This document shows positions 1 to 10,280 of a DNA stretch of 64,000 nt, one piece after another. Location of the stretch: assembly GCA_027922465.2 (NCBI GenBank), contig BQMF02000196.1, positions 665,739 through 729,738 of the forward strand, written 5' to 3'. The notes below the pieces were generated by a model that searched no databases, was not told where the DNA came from, and worked only from the letters and a program-made list of their open reading frames with translations. The number at the start of each line of letters is the position of its first letter. Within the stretch, counting starts at the first letter, position 1. Both the position numbers and the translations under genes were made by a program. Source of the DNA: Turritopsis dohrnii (lineage: Eukaryota > Cnidaria > Hydrozoa > Anthoathecata > Oceaniidae).

Positions 1-961
1 AAAAAGTTCACACGGGAGGAGAGAAAGAAGGCACGTGCTAAATGAATAAAGTGAATAAAAAAAAAACGTTCGATCTGATTAAAATAGATTAAAAGAAATC
101 AATTAAAAGAAATTAAGACAACTATTAAGACAAAAGCAAAAAAAAATAAATTTTTACCTATCGGTTTTTAAACATTTTGATTGAGAATAAAAAAACGTTC
201 GATCAGAACGCTTAACAAATAAAAGAAAAAATTAAATTATTAAAAGAAAAGCAAAAAAAAGAACATTTTGTTTTATGATATTCTTTTTTTACCTATCGGT
301 TTTTAAACATTTTGATTACTCGAAAAAAAAGTTCACCCGTCTCAAACAGTCAGGCAAGGATACGTTAGGATACACTGGCAAACCGAACATGCTACCACTT
401 TCTGCCACGGCTGCTTTTTGTCCAAAATGTTTAATCAGTTAGTTTCTTTGTATTTAGTTGATGTATTGTTTTCAAAGCCAACGTAGTCAACGTAGTCCTT
501 AGAATATAAAACTAACAATAATAATAAAAACAAAACGTTATTCCTATTAGTTCATCAGCAAAAAAAAGTCATGTTCGATTGGGGTTGCAATGTATTTGCT
601 TCGAACTCACGTCGCACACAAAAAAAGAAATAATTTTGCTCACAACTCATTCTACCATTTTGCGTGACTTACAAACAAACAAACAAACAAACAAACATAG
701 AATCGGCTATTAATATATAGACTAGCCGCCAAGGCGGCGTCGCTCGCCGTCGATGTTCACCTGCTCTGTATCACTGTATCAATAAACGTCAAATTTCCTT
801 ATAAACGACTCGTACAACTTGTGTTCAACCAGAAGCATATTCGAAGTCACAACCTCTGATAAAACCAATCTTTTATCAATGTAACAATGCACTCAAAATG
901 TAGAGAGAGAAAACTTCAACTTTTTGTTAGCTTTTATTTTAAAAAAGTTACGCACTCTAAC

Positions 962-1048
962 ATGGGTGCTATCAAACGTAAGAGGGAAATAGTTTCTCTT
1001 CTTAAAAACATCACGACGGAGGAGAGAAAAAAGGCACGTGCTAAATGA
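962..1048 (+). CDS. Conserved 28-codon micro-ORF inside the Helitron-like repeat
   Basis: A short frame that starts MGAIKRKREIVSLL and ends EERKKARAK, very rich in Lys and Arg. The same reading is visible at equivalent places in other copies: its last codons at positions 1-45, a frameshifted version from about 1816, another from about 29329, and versions on the opposite strand near 43300 and 44177. The predicted peptide is basic and helix-prone with no recognisable domain. It could be a relic of a captured exon or a chance frame preserved only because the copies are young. Because most copies are broken by one-base changes, constraint is not shown. Confidence 0.2.
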   Translation: MGAIKRKREIVSLLKNITTEERKKARAK

Positions 1049-1502
1049 ATAAATAGAATAAAAAACGTTCGGTCAGAACGCTTAACAATTAAAGGAAGAA
1101 ATTAATTTGTTAAAAGAAAAGCAAAAAAAAAAAAAAAAAAAAAATTGTTTTGATATAATACTCTTTTTTTACCTATCGGTTTTTAAACATTTTGATTGCT
1201 CAAAAAAAAAGTTCACCCGTCTCAGACAGTCAGGCAAGAGATAGTGGCAAACCGCACATGCTGCCACGTTCTGCCACTGCTGCTTTTTGTACAAAATGTT
1301 TAATCAGTTAGTTTCTTTGTATTTAGTTGATGTACTGTTTTCAAAGCCAAGTCAACGTGGAATATAAAACTAACAATAATAATAAAAACAAAACGTTATT
1401 CCTATTAGTTCATCCGCCAAAAAAAGTCACGTTCGATTGGGGTGGCAATGTATTTGCTTCGAACTCACGTCGCACACAAAAAAAGAAATAATTTCGCTCA
1501 CA

Positions 1503-1552
1503 ACAAACAAACAAACAAACAAACAAACAGACAGACAGACAGACAGACAGAG
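1503..1552. repeat. CAAA/CAGA tetranucleotide microsatellite
   Basis: Tandem CAAA units passing into CAGA units next to the 5' terminus of the Helitron-like repeat. Matching tracts lie at about 665-695, 3360-3400, 28513-28535, 28978-28999 and, on the other strand, 42738-42770 and 43577-43605. The tract is an intrinsic part of the element. Confidence 0.85.
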
Positions 1553-1937
1553 AATCGGCTATTAATATATAGACTAGTCGCCAAGGCGGCGTCGCTCACC
1601 GCCCATGTCCACCTGCTCTGTATCACTGTATCAATAAACGTCAAATTTCCTTATAAACGGCTCGTACAACTTGTGTTCAACCAGAAGAAGATTCGAAGTC
1701 ACAACCTCTGGTAAAACCAATCTTTTATCAGTGTAACAATACACTCAAAACGTATAGAGAGAAAATTTCAACTTTTTATTAACTTTTGTTTTAAAAAAAG
1801 TTACGCGCTCTAACATGGGTGCTATCAAACGTAAGGGGGAAATGGTTTCTCTTCTTAAAAAGTTCACACGGAGGAGAGAAAAAAGGCACGTGCTAAATGA
1901 ATAAATAGAATAAAAAAACGTTCGATCAGAACGCTTA

Positions 1938-2393
1938 AGCGACGACCACTTTTGATCGAAATATTTCGACGAAGAAAAAAGTTGAGCATGCGCATTGAAT
2001 ATTTTCTGCTTTTCGAGCGAAAAATTTCTTTTCTCTACTGTGCGAATGCGAGTTAAAATAATTTCAACTCCCTATCGAAATCGCTTTGCGAAAAATATTC
2101 GTCCAATCAAAATGGTGAAAAATGTGTTGACACTTTGTGTATTAAATTGAACTATTGAATAGCAATTCCGTCGAACAATTCAGAAAAAAGAATTATAGCA
2201 GATGGTTTCTACTTGTGGTTGCTTTCGAACTAACTTCTGTATCTTTAATCTCCTATTGAATATGAAAACCAGCTAATTAAGTTCAACTTTTTTATGTGGA
2301 ATTCTATGATCGAAATATTTCTAGCAGAAATTGTTCTCCTCGAAAATTTTCGCTCGAAAATTTTCGATCAAAAGTGGTCGTGGAAATAGCGCT
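1938..2393. mobile_element. MITE with TTA target duplication, nested in Helitron-like copy
   Basis: The ends are inverted: AGCGACGACCACTTTTGATC at the left, and the reverse complement of the right end gives AGCG followed, after an 8-base insertion, by ACGACCACTTTTGATCG. TTA flanks both sides (1935-1937 and 2394-2396). It interrupts a stretch that is continuous in the sister copies (acgcttaacaatta), so the empty site is known. A 3-bp TTA duplication fits PIF/Harbinger-type mobilisation, though no transposase sequence is inside. Confidence 0.7.
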
Positions 2394-2403
2394 TTAACAA
2401 TTA

Positions 2404-2912
2404 GGGACTGTTCACAAATGACGTCAACTGTTAGGGGGGGAGGGGGGGGGGTTATGCTAAAGTTGACGCTGGTTGACGGGAGAGGGGGGGGGATGTGATA
2501 CTAGTTGACGTCAACCCACACAATTTTGCAAAACCTTGATTTTTCTAATTAAGTAAAAGTTTCTTATGAAAATGTTAACACTGAATGTAATCTTGATGTG
2601 GTCCGTGATGCACGAACGTAAAACAATAAGCACAGATGGAGTTTGATCAGAGAAAAATTACATGAAGATCATTGCAAATATTATCACGTCTTATTAAAAA
2701 CGCGTAAGAAACTAACATACAAAAGGACAAGTGGGGTGGAGGTTGTTTTGTTTTGGGGGGGGGGCGGGGGGGGGGGGGGGGGGGGGGGTCTTCTCAAACG
2801 ATGACGTCAACTGAGGGGGGGGGGGGCAACGCAAAGTTGACGGAGGTTAACAGAGGGGGAGGGGGGGTCAAAAATCTTGGAAAAATGGTTGACGTCATTT
2901 GTGAACAATCCC
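2404..2912. mobile_element. MITE with TTA duplication and long G-runs
   Basis: Terminal inverted repeats GGGACTGTTCACAAATGACG at the left and the near-identical reverse complement at the right (GGGATTGTTCACAAATGACG), flanked by TTA at 2401-2403 and 2913-2915. It sits a few bases from the previous MITE in the same Helitron-like copy. The interior has several TTGACG motifs and a G-run of more than 30 bases with a single C (about 2755-2788), plus further runs near 2435 and 2815. No coding content. Confidence 0.75.
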
Positions 2913-3924
2913 TTAAAAGAAGAAATTAATTTATTAAAAAAAAAGCAAAAAAAAAAAAAACATTTTGTTTTGATATGATACTCTTATTTTGCCTATCGGT
3001 TTTTAAACATTTTGATTGCTCAAAAAAAAAGTTCACCCGTCTCAGGCAGTCAGGCAAGAGTTAGTGGCAAACCGAACATATGCTGCCATGTTCTGTCACT
3101 GCTGTTTTTTGTCCAAAATGTTTAATCAGTTAGTTTCTTTGTATTTAGTTGATGTACTGTTTTCAAAGCCATGTCAACTAACAATATAAAAATATAAAAC
3201 TAACAATAATGATAAAAACAAAACGTTATTCCTATTAGTTCATCAGCCAAAAAAAAAGTCACGTTCGATTAGGGTTGCAATGTATTTGCTTCGAACTCAC
3301 ATCGCACACAAAAAAAGAAATAATTTCGCTCACAACTTAATCTACCATTTTGCGTGACTTACAAACAAACAAACGCACAAACAAACAAGCAAACAAACAG
3401 AGAATCGGCTATTAATATATAGATTGTAAAGTTAATTAACCGTTTCTCATAATTCATTTATATATCGAATAAATAATGCAACTACCGTAACTCAATGTGA
3501 CAACGTCATTAAAAATCCTACCATGGACTAACAAAGGAAGCTATTTTAAACAGAGGTTCAACTAATCTCAAAGCAACTTATTATTGCATTGCATTGTGGT
3601 AGTTGTAGTATGTATTCAAAAGATAACTGAATTGTGAAAGCCAATTAGTATCAAATCACCAAGACGACCTTCTGTACAGCTCACCCAACAATTGACGTTA
3701 AAATTATTGAAAATCTTTTTGGGATAACATAATAATGATAATATAACGGCATGTTTTGTCCTTCAAACGTTGAAACAATATACTTTGCTTTACCGGGGGA
3801 GTAATTTATTTTCCGTCTTCAAAACCAACCATCAATCACAAGTTGCAAATCAAAATATGCGCTTGAACTAGAGCATTTACGGGACAGTAAACAACGGATA
3901 CAAATTAATAGAGGGTTATAGGCC

Positions 3925-4089
3925 CAGTGGCGGATCTAAAGGTTTGTCGAAATTTGTGTAGGAGAGCATTAACATAATTTGTGAATTTAATTTATATTAC
4001 CAATGGGATTATTTGAACGCTTTTCTTTTATGGCTAGATTGCTAACACTCTCCTACACAAATTTCGACATATCTCTAGATCCGCCACTG
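3925..4089. mobile_element. Short palindromic MITE, CAGTGGCGGATCT ends
   Basis: A 165-bp element. The left end begins CAGTGGCGGATCTA and the right end is its inverted copy; a second matching block (TCGAAATTTGTGTAGGAGAG) is also inverted. AGGCC flanks both sides (3920-3924 and 4090-4094), a 5-bp target duplication. Non-coding, superfamily not assigned. The 1.3 kb around it (3424-5029) holds no recognisable gene. Confidence 0.7.
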
Positions 4090-4916
4090 AGGCCATTGGA
4101 ACAAATACATGTAGACCTGACATGAAATCGGTTATAAGTTGGAGTAGTAGAAGGACGACAAACTGGTTCATTTTTAAGAATTTACTCCACTTCGCGCTTT
4201 TTAAAGTCGATGCTATTAACTAATTACGTTGTCTCTATTAAACCTTGTTGAGAGGAAAATAAATATTGTCTCAAACAACAAGTAAAAATAATAACATACA
4301 AAAAAATTACAAACATCACTCAATGCAGCCACGCTTTAAGAGATAGAACAGCAATATTATGCTTCGTTTTTAAAAGAACTGATTTCATCGATATAACATT
4401 TATGAAAATTGATTGGATAAACATGCTTTACCTGAAACAGAAAGTGAAAGGACATTGCAAACCGTTCTCTAGATATATAGATCTTATAGATAGATATATA
4501 AATCATATCTTGCGGGAAATCAAGTCCAGAGAGATCGACCAAAAGCTGCACGAAATCAACAACTTTCATCAAAATTTAAAGTTGACTCTCTAACGTGAAA
4601 CAGATGGAACTATTTAGTTTTTGGAAAGGAGGATAATGCGCAATCTTCTAGATGATATTTCAAAGCAACTGTCACATTTGACAACCGCATAAAAGAGAAC
4701 ACACTTGAAACAACACACTTGGGAGGCATTTTTTCGCATTTTTTCAAAATGTCCAAATGAAAAATGAAAAGGAATTTTAGCACAGCACAGTATAAAGACT
4801 ACTTTGAATTTTCTTTAAGCCTTAATAACAAAGAAATCGTGCAAACTTTCTATTAAAGGGATCAATTTGTTGTATGGGCAGACAAAACTTTGACAAAATA
4901 AAAACAATTTCATTAT

Positions 4917-4993
4917 CAGCTAAATATCCTAGAATCATAGTAGATTACCGTAATAAATGATCTACCATAATCATAATATATAGGATATTTACT
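4917..4993. repeat. Small imperfect palindrome
   Basis: AAATATCCTAGAATCATAGT on the left pairs imperfectly with ATATATAGGATATTT on the right around a short loop. It looks like a degraded foldback/MITE; no flanking duplication was settled. Confidence 0.4.
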
Positions 4994-5029
4994 ATGATCT
5001 AGGACTTATGTGATATAACTACACTGTTA

Positions 5030-6244
5030 TTACCCAAATAGGATCTGAAGAAGGAACCCAAAACACAGAAGATGAAACTTGCTCCACGACTGAATCTTTT
5101 TTTCAGTATTTCGTTTTACTGCCTCTGCTTCAGTTCCTTTGTTACAACCATGGCTTGAACAGCAACTCACCTAAAGTGCAATCAAAAACTTCTCTTTAAT
5201 TTTATCATATAATAACTACTGCAAAATCTTCATATTGACGTTAAAGTGTAACATTATGAGCCTCTCACTCAGGAATTTTAGTCCCTTCCTTTTATGAAAA
5301 CGATGAGACAAAATTGCCCTTCAATTACAGACCAAAGTTGACTTTACATTTACTCAAAGTGTTGAACTTAATCATAGAACTGCAGCTGTAACAAAAGCTG
5401 ACTCAAAACATTTAGAAGAGAGGTCAACCGTTAAAGGTAAATCGGAAAAACATGCAAGTAACTAATGGACGAAATATTTTAATGTTCAACACCAGCACTT
5501 TTTTGCCGATCCTGAATCCAGCTATGTGCATGCGTTGTATGTTATGCTTCATATGAAATCAATTTTGTAGCCATCAAATATTTACAAATGATTTGTCTGC
5601 TACATCAAATTAATTGCTTCCGTTGCATTGATCTATTTCTTCCTGAGGCTTTATAGAAAAAGTGAAGAAATAATTGGCGTATTAAGTTATAAAGTTCTCA
5701 AGTTCAGTGGAATGTCAAATCAGTGTTTTTGATTCGATTAATCAATTTTAGAAATTTGCGGCGCGTGGTCTTTGTATAAAAAGGAAGCAAAAGCCTTTGA
5801 GATACGTTTGAATTTTACTAAAATGCAGACGTGTATTCAGGGTAAGTCAAAAATGGTGTCTAACATTACGATGTTCCTTTTCAGTCTTAAGCAGCCATAA
5901 GGTTACTTGCACGCTTTCCTTTTCTACTCTGAGTGACTAGACTCTCGTCCACAAATTTTGACTGAGCTCTGGCTAGGCCTCTGAAAATATATGCTTATCA
6001 TATCAGTTATCAATTGCATTTCAAATGAATAGAAAATACCTTGCAATCATGCATATTTGCGACAGCATTTTCATGGAGCGACAAAAGGTTCTGCATGCTT
6101 GAAGTAAATCGCATCGCCACATTGTTCGAATGGAGCCATTGGGTGTGTCTTTTACTGTCCCTCTTGTGCAAGTATCAGATTCTTTTTTGGAACAGTATTT
6201 GAGGGTGGCCTTGCCCAACCCTTGATAGCATTGTAGTTGTGATT
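5030..6244 (-). CDS. Ly6/uPAR-like secreted, probably GPI-anchored protein (partial gene model)
   Basis: Two consecutive minus-strand exons. The 6040-6244 exon follows an acceptor (ttaaatttcctag) and opens with SQLQCYQG, a typical mature Ly6 N-terminus, then holds seven further cysteines and ends at a GT donor (gtattt). The 5030-5165 exon supplies SCCSSHGCN, matching the Ly6 CC-x(4)-CN signature, and continues to a hydrophobic C-terminus (FHLLCFGFLLQILFG, stop), as expected of a GPI-anchor signal. The exons join in frame only if the acceptor is the AG at 5166-5167. The signal-peptide exon upstream (above 6244) was not found; an open stretch ending at a strong donor at 6470 has the right phase but no signal-like sequence. 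Family assignment is from cysteine pattern and intron placement. Confidence 0.6.
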
Positions 6245-6249
6245 CTAGG

Positions 6250-7480
6250 AAATTTAAGCAAAGTGTTTTAATGAAGTCATTACCACGCATCCTTTTATTA
6301 AAGGTCTCTCATCACCTCATCACCTCAGCGCAAACTTTTTGAATATTTTTTCCACAAAAGACAATAGATTTATATTCATCTGATAGTTGAATAGTAACTC
6401 AAATTTCAATTATAAATGTACATTTAAGAGAAAATCTTCAAAGGTGTGTATTATGATTTAATGACTTACCTAAAAGGTACTGAATCCATCCAATTTTCCG
6501 TTTTGCAGAATGGCAGGCTACCAATTGACTTTGAAAACTTGGGTTGAAAATACAAGGGAAGGTGATCTTCTGCTTACAATAAAACAAACCAATAGACCAC
6601 GTGCAAATATAACGTAATATGTTTAACCAACGTCGATTCTGGGGCTTCCAATTTACTACTCCTATATCTACTATCATAGGTAGCCTTTATTGATCGGTAT
6701 CTTTATAAAAATATAAAAATATAAAGGCCGATCTATATATTTAAATTTAATTTAAATGTCATCATCAGTTTTTAAAAGCGTAATGAAATATTAAAAATAA
6801 TCCAATAGTTTATTTGAAACTTTTTGGCTTAACCAACCTCAGTGTCATGGCTTCTTTTTAACTACTTCCACATCTATTATCATACACTGAGAGGAAGGCA
6901 GTGTTTATTCTAGGGTAGATATCGAAAATCTGATTAAAACTGATTTAAATATCATTATCAGAAAAAGGCTGGGAAAAAAATAATTAAAAAAGTGCAGTGA
7001 AATGAGAAGGGAACTTTAACTTCTTTACCTGCAAAGGGATAAGCAACAGGTATGATGTCAAGAGTCTAAAGTCAGAATTCGAAGAAAATGCAAGTCTTCC
7101 GAGATTAAGTAGCAGTTAACAGTATGACAGAAATTCGCATCAAGTCGGTATACATGGGCACAACCAACTGCCGATCAATTTGTTGAGCTCCTTGAAGGCT
7201 TTCCTAGTTCCCTGAGAGATTGAATTTTCCAGAGTCGTCTGTATGTGTAACACTATCAACAAGACAAGAAAAGGGGAATTAATTTTCATTACCCGTTATC
7301 TCTATCATTATTTTTTTTCTGCTAAAAGTAGTCGTTATTACCTTACGACTACAATAATTTATTTGAGCTGCTATGATTGGTTGAAATCACCAAGATGAAC
7401 TCAGATCAATCCGGCACAGTCAACAGATATTAGCTATGCTCACTGGATAAAAATTGTCTAATGCTAAAATTACAAGAAAT
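6250..7480. other. No supported gene
   Basis: AT-rich sequence upstream of the first Ly6-like gene. It should contain that gene's signal-peptide exon and promoter, but I cannot identify either. The open frame at 6438-6677 (minus) ends at a GTAAGT donor at 6470 and could be an extra 5' exon; it has no domain I recognise. Confidence 0.4.
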
Positions 7481-8140
7481 ATAGGATATTTGTGGCTATG
7501 TTGTATTTAGAAACATGAAGACGCTTCAGCAACCCCTGTAGATCCAGTCGGTGTAAACCCGATACGTAATATTGGAAAATCAGGATTCACGACATTTTTA
7601 GATTTCTGCGAAAGCAAGAAAGCTATTACAACCGGCTCTGTTTTTCTTTTTTTTCTGACGTCCAAACCTAGCGGTTTTTTGAAAATTCATGCGTGCCTTT
7701 ACATGAAACCAAAACGCCGTGCCAACGCATGTCACCCAGCAAAGAAACCCTTTTAGATTTACAAGTTTCTTTGGTCAAATTAAATGGATTTTTAAGAGCA
7801 TATACATATTTTAGTATGAAAAAAAAATCTACAGAAGAAACTTCGAATTATCTGTGATCATTCTTTTCTAAAGAAGATTTCAACGTTTTGTAAACAAAAG
7901 AGTCAAAAAGGTATATATATATATTTGTTTGTTTTTAGTGAAAACACAAAACATCTTCGTTTGTTTCATGTATGGGCTGTTATTCTTTTTAAGCTGTGGA
8001 TACTGAAGCTCAGCTTAGAGTCCTCCTCAGCTCCAACATCAAAAATGTGGGTCTGCGGATGTTTTAATGTAATGTTTTAAAGTTGATGATAATTTTTTAA
8101 TGTTTTAATGTTTGATTTGTTTTTAAGTTATCTATATCTT

Positions 8141-8803
8141 AATACGCGCTGTGCATCCGCTTTTTTCACGCTTTCACTCTCTAAAATTTCGGGTCGTTTT
8201 TGCGGTCACTTATTCATAATGGAGTGTCAGACCACGGCGGTTAATATTTTCCTACGATTAGTATTAGGGGAAAACATTGCATTGCATTTAATCGTTTCAA
8301 ATGTTTTGATTATTCGCGATACCAAGAAACAATAGACAACAACGAAAGTATTGCGCGAAGATTTATTAATGTTTTTAGGGTAAGTACGCTTTAGAACCTT
8401 TTTGTTTGTTTGTTTTTTTTTTTTTTATAGTATTAATATGGTTTCTGCGTCATTACTTTTCAAATAAAGAAATGAATATCATGGTTTTTAATCATATGAC
8501 GCTCTGGGTTCGTAAAAAGAAAATCGCAATTGTTTTTAATTCACATTTTGACACTTTTACAACTTTCGCGTTTGGCTTTTATTTACATTGAACATGAACA
8601 GTTACAGTTCTTTTTGTTGTTTACCTGTACGCACAATTTATTTTTACTACTGCATATATCGTATCGTGAAAGATTTATTACGAATATTTTTATGTGTTTC
8701 AGATCATATTTTTAATCATGGGGAACCATTGCATTGCCTCTTCAATTTATTTTACAGGGTGAAAAATGTAAAAAGTGAAAAAAGTGGATGCACAGCGCGT
8801 ATT
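8141..8803. mobile_element. TIR element in the left palindrome arm
   Basis: Inverted ends AATACGCGCTGTGCATCC at 8141 and its complement ending at 8803, followed inward by a shared CTTTTTTCAC block. It lies in the stretch of the left arm that has no partner in the right arm, so it arrived after the inverted duplication or was lost from the other side. About 660 bp, no recognisable transposase. Confidence 0.6.
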
Positions 8804-9553
8804 TTTATTTTTGATGAATTAAAACCCGTGTTCTACACGCTGTTCTACACGGGATACTACATTCTAAACATTCTACATTCCAAACAATTGAGGAACTTTA
8901 TCATACTAAAATTCATTATACTAAGCCTTTCTCTGTGTTCAGCTCACATGGATTAAAACCTGTAAAAAAATTTTACACGGGTTACTAGTATATATATATT
9001 GTCAATGTCCTTTATTACAAATGGCTTTCCTAATTACAATAGCGAATTCAAACATCTTCCAATTGCCTGTAAATTCAATACACAACAAATCATGTAAAAA
9101 CCCAAAATTTACCTTTCAGTTATATAAATGTGTGTTTGGTGACTTAGGTAAGTTTAGAGCATAGGTATATTTTTAAATGATTAAAATCTTTCTTTGGTGT
9201 TTGTGTTTGCAACATTGGGAATTACGTTTGTAATTAAGAAGATTGATAGTACATATAAATTGTTTAAAGTTTATGATTTACGTACGTAGTCACTGTGTGA
9301 CATCTGAAAATATCAATATAAACATAAGCTGATTTTGTACTCCCAAAAGAAGGAGTGAATGTCATTCAGATGTAATTAAGTTTATCGGTGGTGTATACGT
9401 ATATGCAATGAAGTTTCGCATAGTGTCAATTACAGTTTTGCAATGCCTTTGGGTGCATATGTAATCAGAAATGTAATGTTATGTTGTAAAAATCATTCAA
9501 CCTTTCTTAAATTTCCTAGAGATTTTTTTAAACTGATCATGAATTTCAACTTA

Positions 9554-10280
9554 AGGCTGAAATACACGATCAGTTTAAACTGACAGTTTAAACTGATGAT
9601 AGGGGAAACTGATCGTGTAAACAGAAAAAAACTGATGAATTTTTCATGATCTTTTTAAACTGATCAAAAGATGATTTTTAAAAGATGGACGTGTTCACCT
9701 TCTTCAGTTAAACTGATGAAAATATTCTATTGAAATCATGAGATAAACTAGATGTTTCTTTTGTTTTCAACACGTGGCGAATAATTACGAATGATTTTGT
9801 AGCAACTTTGTGTGAAAGTGAAGCGAGCAGTTATTTGAACATCGAAAATGGCAAACAAAATGAAAAATTGAATAAAAGGTAAAATTCTATTCCATATTGA
9901 ATGTTCAATAGGGAGTAGTAATTCATCAAAAGTATCAGGTTCAATACGCAAAAACTTTTTGTTCTACAAATGATCTTTCCGCTTAAATTCATTTAAGAAC
10001 TTGTAGTTTGCACCCAATAAATCATTGCAACCACGGCTTCACCAAAATTGTTCGTTTCTTTCTTGTACTTTTTTTATTTTTCGTTTTTACAGTAACAGCC
10101 ACAAACGCTGCAATTACTGCACCTTGCACTGCGTTGTCCATGGTAAACCAAAAAGAAACATAAAAGTTTTTTTCAGTTTAAACTGAACGTGTAGACAGGT
10201 GCCTTTCAACAGTTTAACTGATGAAAAAAAAAACTGTCAGTTTAAATTGATCCATTTAAACTGATCGTGTATTTCAGCCT
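9554..10280 (-). mobile_element. PIF/Harbinger element, internally deleted (727 bp)
   Basis: Perfectly placed termini: AGGCTGAAATACACGATCAG at the left and its exact complement at the right, with TTA directly repeated outside both ends (9551-9553 and 10281-10283), the 3-bp TWA duplication typical of PIF/Harbinger. Both subterminal regions carry several copies of CAGTTTAAACTG. The interior still encodes the N-terminus of a Harbinger transposase, so it is a deletion derivative rather than an anonymous MITE. It is inserted between two directly repeated segments of the palindrome arm. Confidence 0.85.
9870..10141 (-). pseudogene. Truncated PIF/Harbinger transposase N-terminus
   Basis: From an ATG at 10141 the minus strand reads MDNAVQGAV, then RKKRTILVKPWLQ; after a one-base frameshift it reads DLLGANYKFLNEFKRKDHL, an in-frame stop, then FLRIEPDTFDELL. 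The order R-x-x-WV-PWL, LGA-x-x-x-LL-EL, and FLR(M/I)-P-x-TF-x-x-LL is the standard start of HARBI1-type transposases. The catalytic DDE region is absent. One frameshift and at least one stop make it non-functional. It dates the parent of this element to an autonomous Harbinger family. Confidence 0.75.

Larger units (their letters stand above)
1..3423 (-). mobile_element. Tandem array of Helitron-like non-autonomous repeats
   Basis: Three head-to-tail copies of a roughly 0.85-0.95 kb unit, the first entering from the left edge. Read on the minus strand a unit begins TCTATATATTAATAGCC next to a host A (3424), passes a TTTG microsatellite, and ends in a GCCGCC-TT-GGCGGC hairpin followed directly by CTAG (about 722-738 and 1574-1590). 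TC at the 5' end, a hairpin plus CTAG at the 3' end, and insertion between A and T are Helitron hallmarks. No Rep/helicase gene is present, so the copies are non-autonomous. The third copy is split by two nested MITEs (1938-2393 and 2404-2912). The family call is inference from termini; the repeat itself is directly visible. Confidence 0.7.

Noticed and set aside
6438..6677. Signal-peptide exon of the first Ly6-like gene
   Set aside because: The donor phase at 6470 fits, but the encoded peptide has no hydrophobic signal core and no well-placed start.
8588..8956. 122-codon plus-strand ORF as a gene
   Set aside because: It overlaps a TIR element, has AT-driven composition, no domain and no splice support.
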